Shown in pieces: positions 63,915-64,000 of a stretch of DNA of 64,000 nucleotides (positions within the stretch are counted from its first letter, which is position 1; the number at the start of each line of letters is the position of its first letter). The notes below the pieces were generated by a model. It worked only from the letters and a program-made list of their open reading frames with translations. It made no database searches and was not told the DNA's origin. Made by a program: the position numbers and the translations under genes. The stretch lies in assembly GCF_030548295.1 (NCBI RefSeq), contig NZ_JAUOSB010000006.1, forward strand, positions 1-64,000, in the 5' to 3' direction. This DNA comes from Wenyingzhuangia sp. 2_MG-2023 (GTDB taxonomy: Bacteria; Bacteroidota; Bacteroidia; Flavobacteriales; Flavobacteriaceae).

Positions 63915-64000
63915 TTAATCAATTAGAAAAGTTTTGACCACTTCTCCTTTTTTATAGGTTCTTACTCCCTCATTTAAATAAATTAGGGCATTTGCTTTGG
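63915..64000 (-). CDS. moeA: Molybdopterin molybdotransferase MoeA, C-terminal end (partial)
   Basis: The last 27 codons of a minus-strand gene, read as ANALIYLNEG, RTYKKGEVV and ending in FLID before TAA at 63917-63915. This fits the C-terminal domain IV of MoeA (a typical ANALIxLxEG then KKGExVxVxLL). It runs off the right edge, so it is partial. As upstream neighbour of mobA it heads the Moco operon in this window. Confidence 0.7.
   Translation of the reverse strand, partial: KANALIYLNEGVRTYKKGEVVKTFLID

Overview
The window looks like a chromosomal segment of a flavobacterium (Bacteroidota, Flavobacteriaceae). It is AT-rich, and several genes are preceded by the Bacteroidota promoter form TTG/TTTG-N18-22-TAnnTTTG. 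Marker families of that group are present: GldA, a Porin_10-type porin, DUF5686 with a carboxypeptidase-like domain, lipoproteins with a DUF4369-like fold, a NagB-PIG-L fusion, a MoaC-MoaB/Mog fusion and the bifunctional DAHP synthase/chorismate mutase. No phage, transposon, CRISPR array, rRNA or tRNA gene was seen. Most of the window is core metabolism.

Layout. 1-557: a 147-bp tandem repeat array. 707-4912: a Phe/Tyr operon (prephenate dehydratase, aminotransferase, prephenate dehydrogenase, DAHP synthase/chorismate mutase). It is preceded by an apparent transcription attenuator: a promoter, a 24-codon leader peptide with the run FYYFFFF, an antiterminator and a terminator. 4988-9205: a cytidylyltransferase/GHMP-kinase-like fusion, rsgA, dtd and a triplicated Gly-rich envelope protein. 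9202-20243: porin, rnhB, a frameshifted ABC permease with its ATPase, lipB, gldA, small membrane and lipoproteins, a sodium:solute symporter and a Cof-type HAD phosphatase. 20478-33894: an AspT/YidE-type transporter, htpG, folA, thyA, a bifunctional nuclease, etfAB, pdhB, a DUF5686 protein and ppaC. 33965-39427: an amino-sugar locus with a LacI-type regulator, four evenly spaced operator-like palindromes, an eroded sugar-kinase-like gene, an MFS sugar importer and NagB-PIG-L. 39638-44328: putA, a small exported protein and a deoxynucleoside kinase.

44424-53459 is a methionine/SAM region: metK behind a probable SAM-II riboswitch, metY, then metX-thrA-(metB/metZ-like) behind a clear SAM-I riboswitch. 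53612-57833: an SDR reductase, a broken DsrE-family gene, and a Gfo/Idh plus DUF1080 pair with a LacI-type palindrome upstream. 58005-60494: a DUF975 protein, a CorA-type transporter and an MscS channel. 60558-64000: a molybdenum cofactor operon on the minus strand (moeA-mobA-moaD-moaE-moaCB-moaA) that runs off the right edge.

The strongest new-looking item is the Phe/Tyr leader-peptide attenuator at 707-880. The next are the operator array with the eroded kinase at 35060-36054, and two different SAM-sensing leader classes lying within about 2.7 kb.
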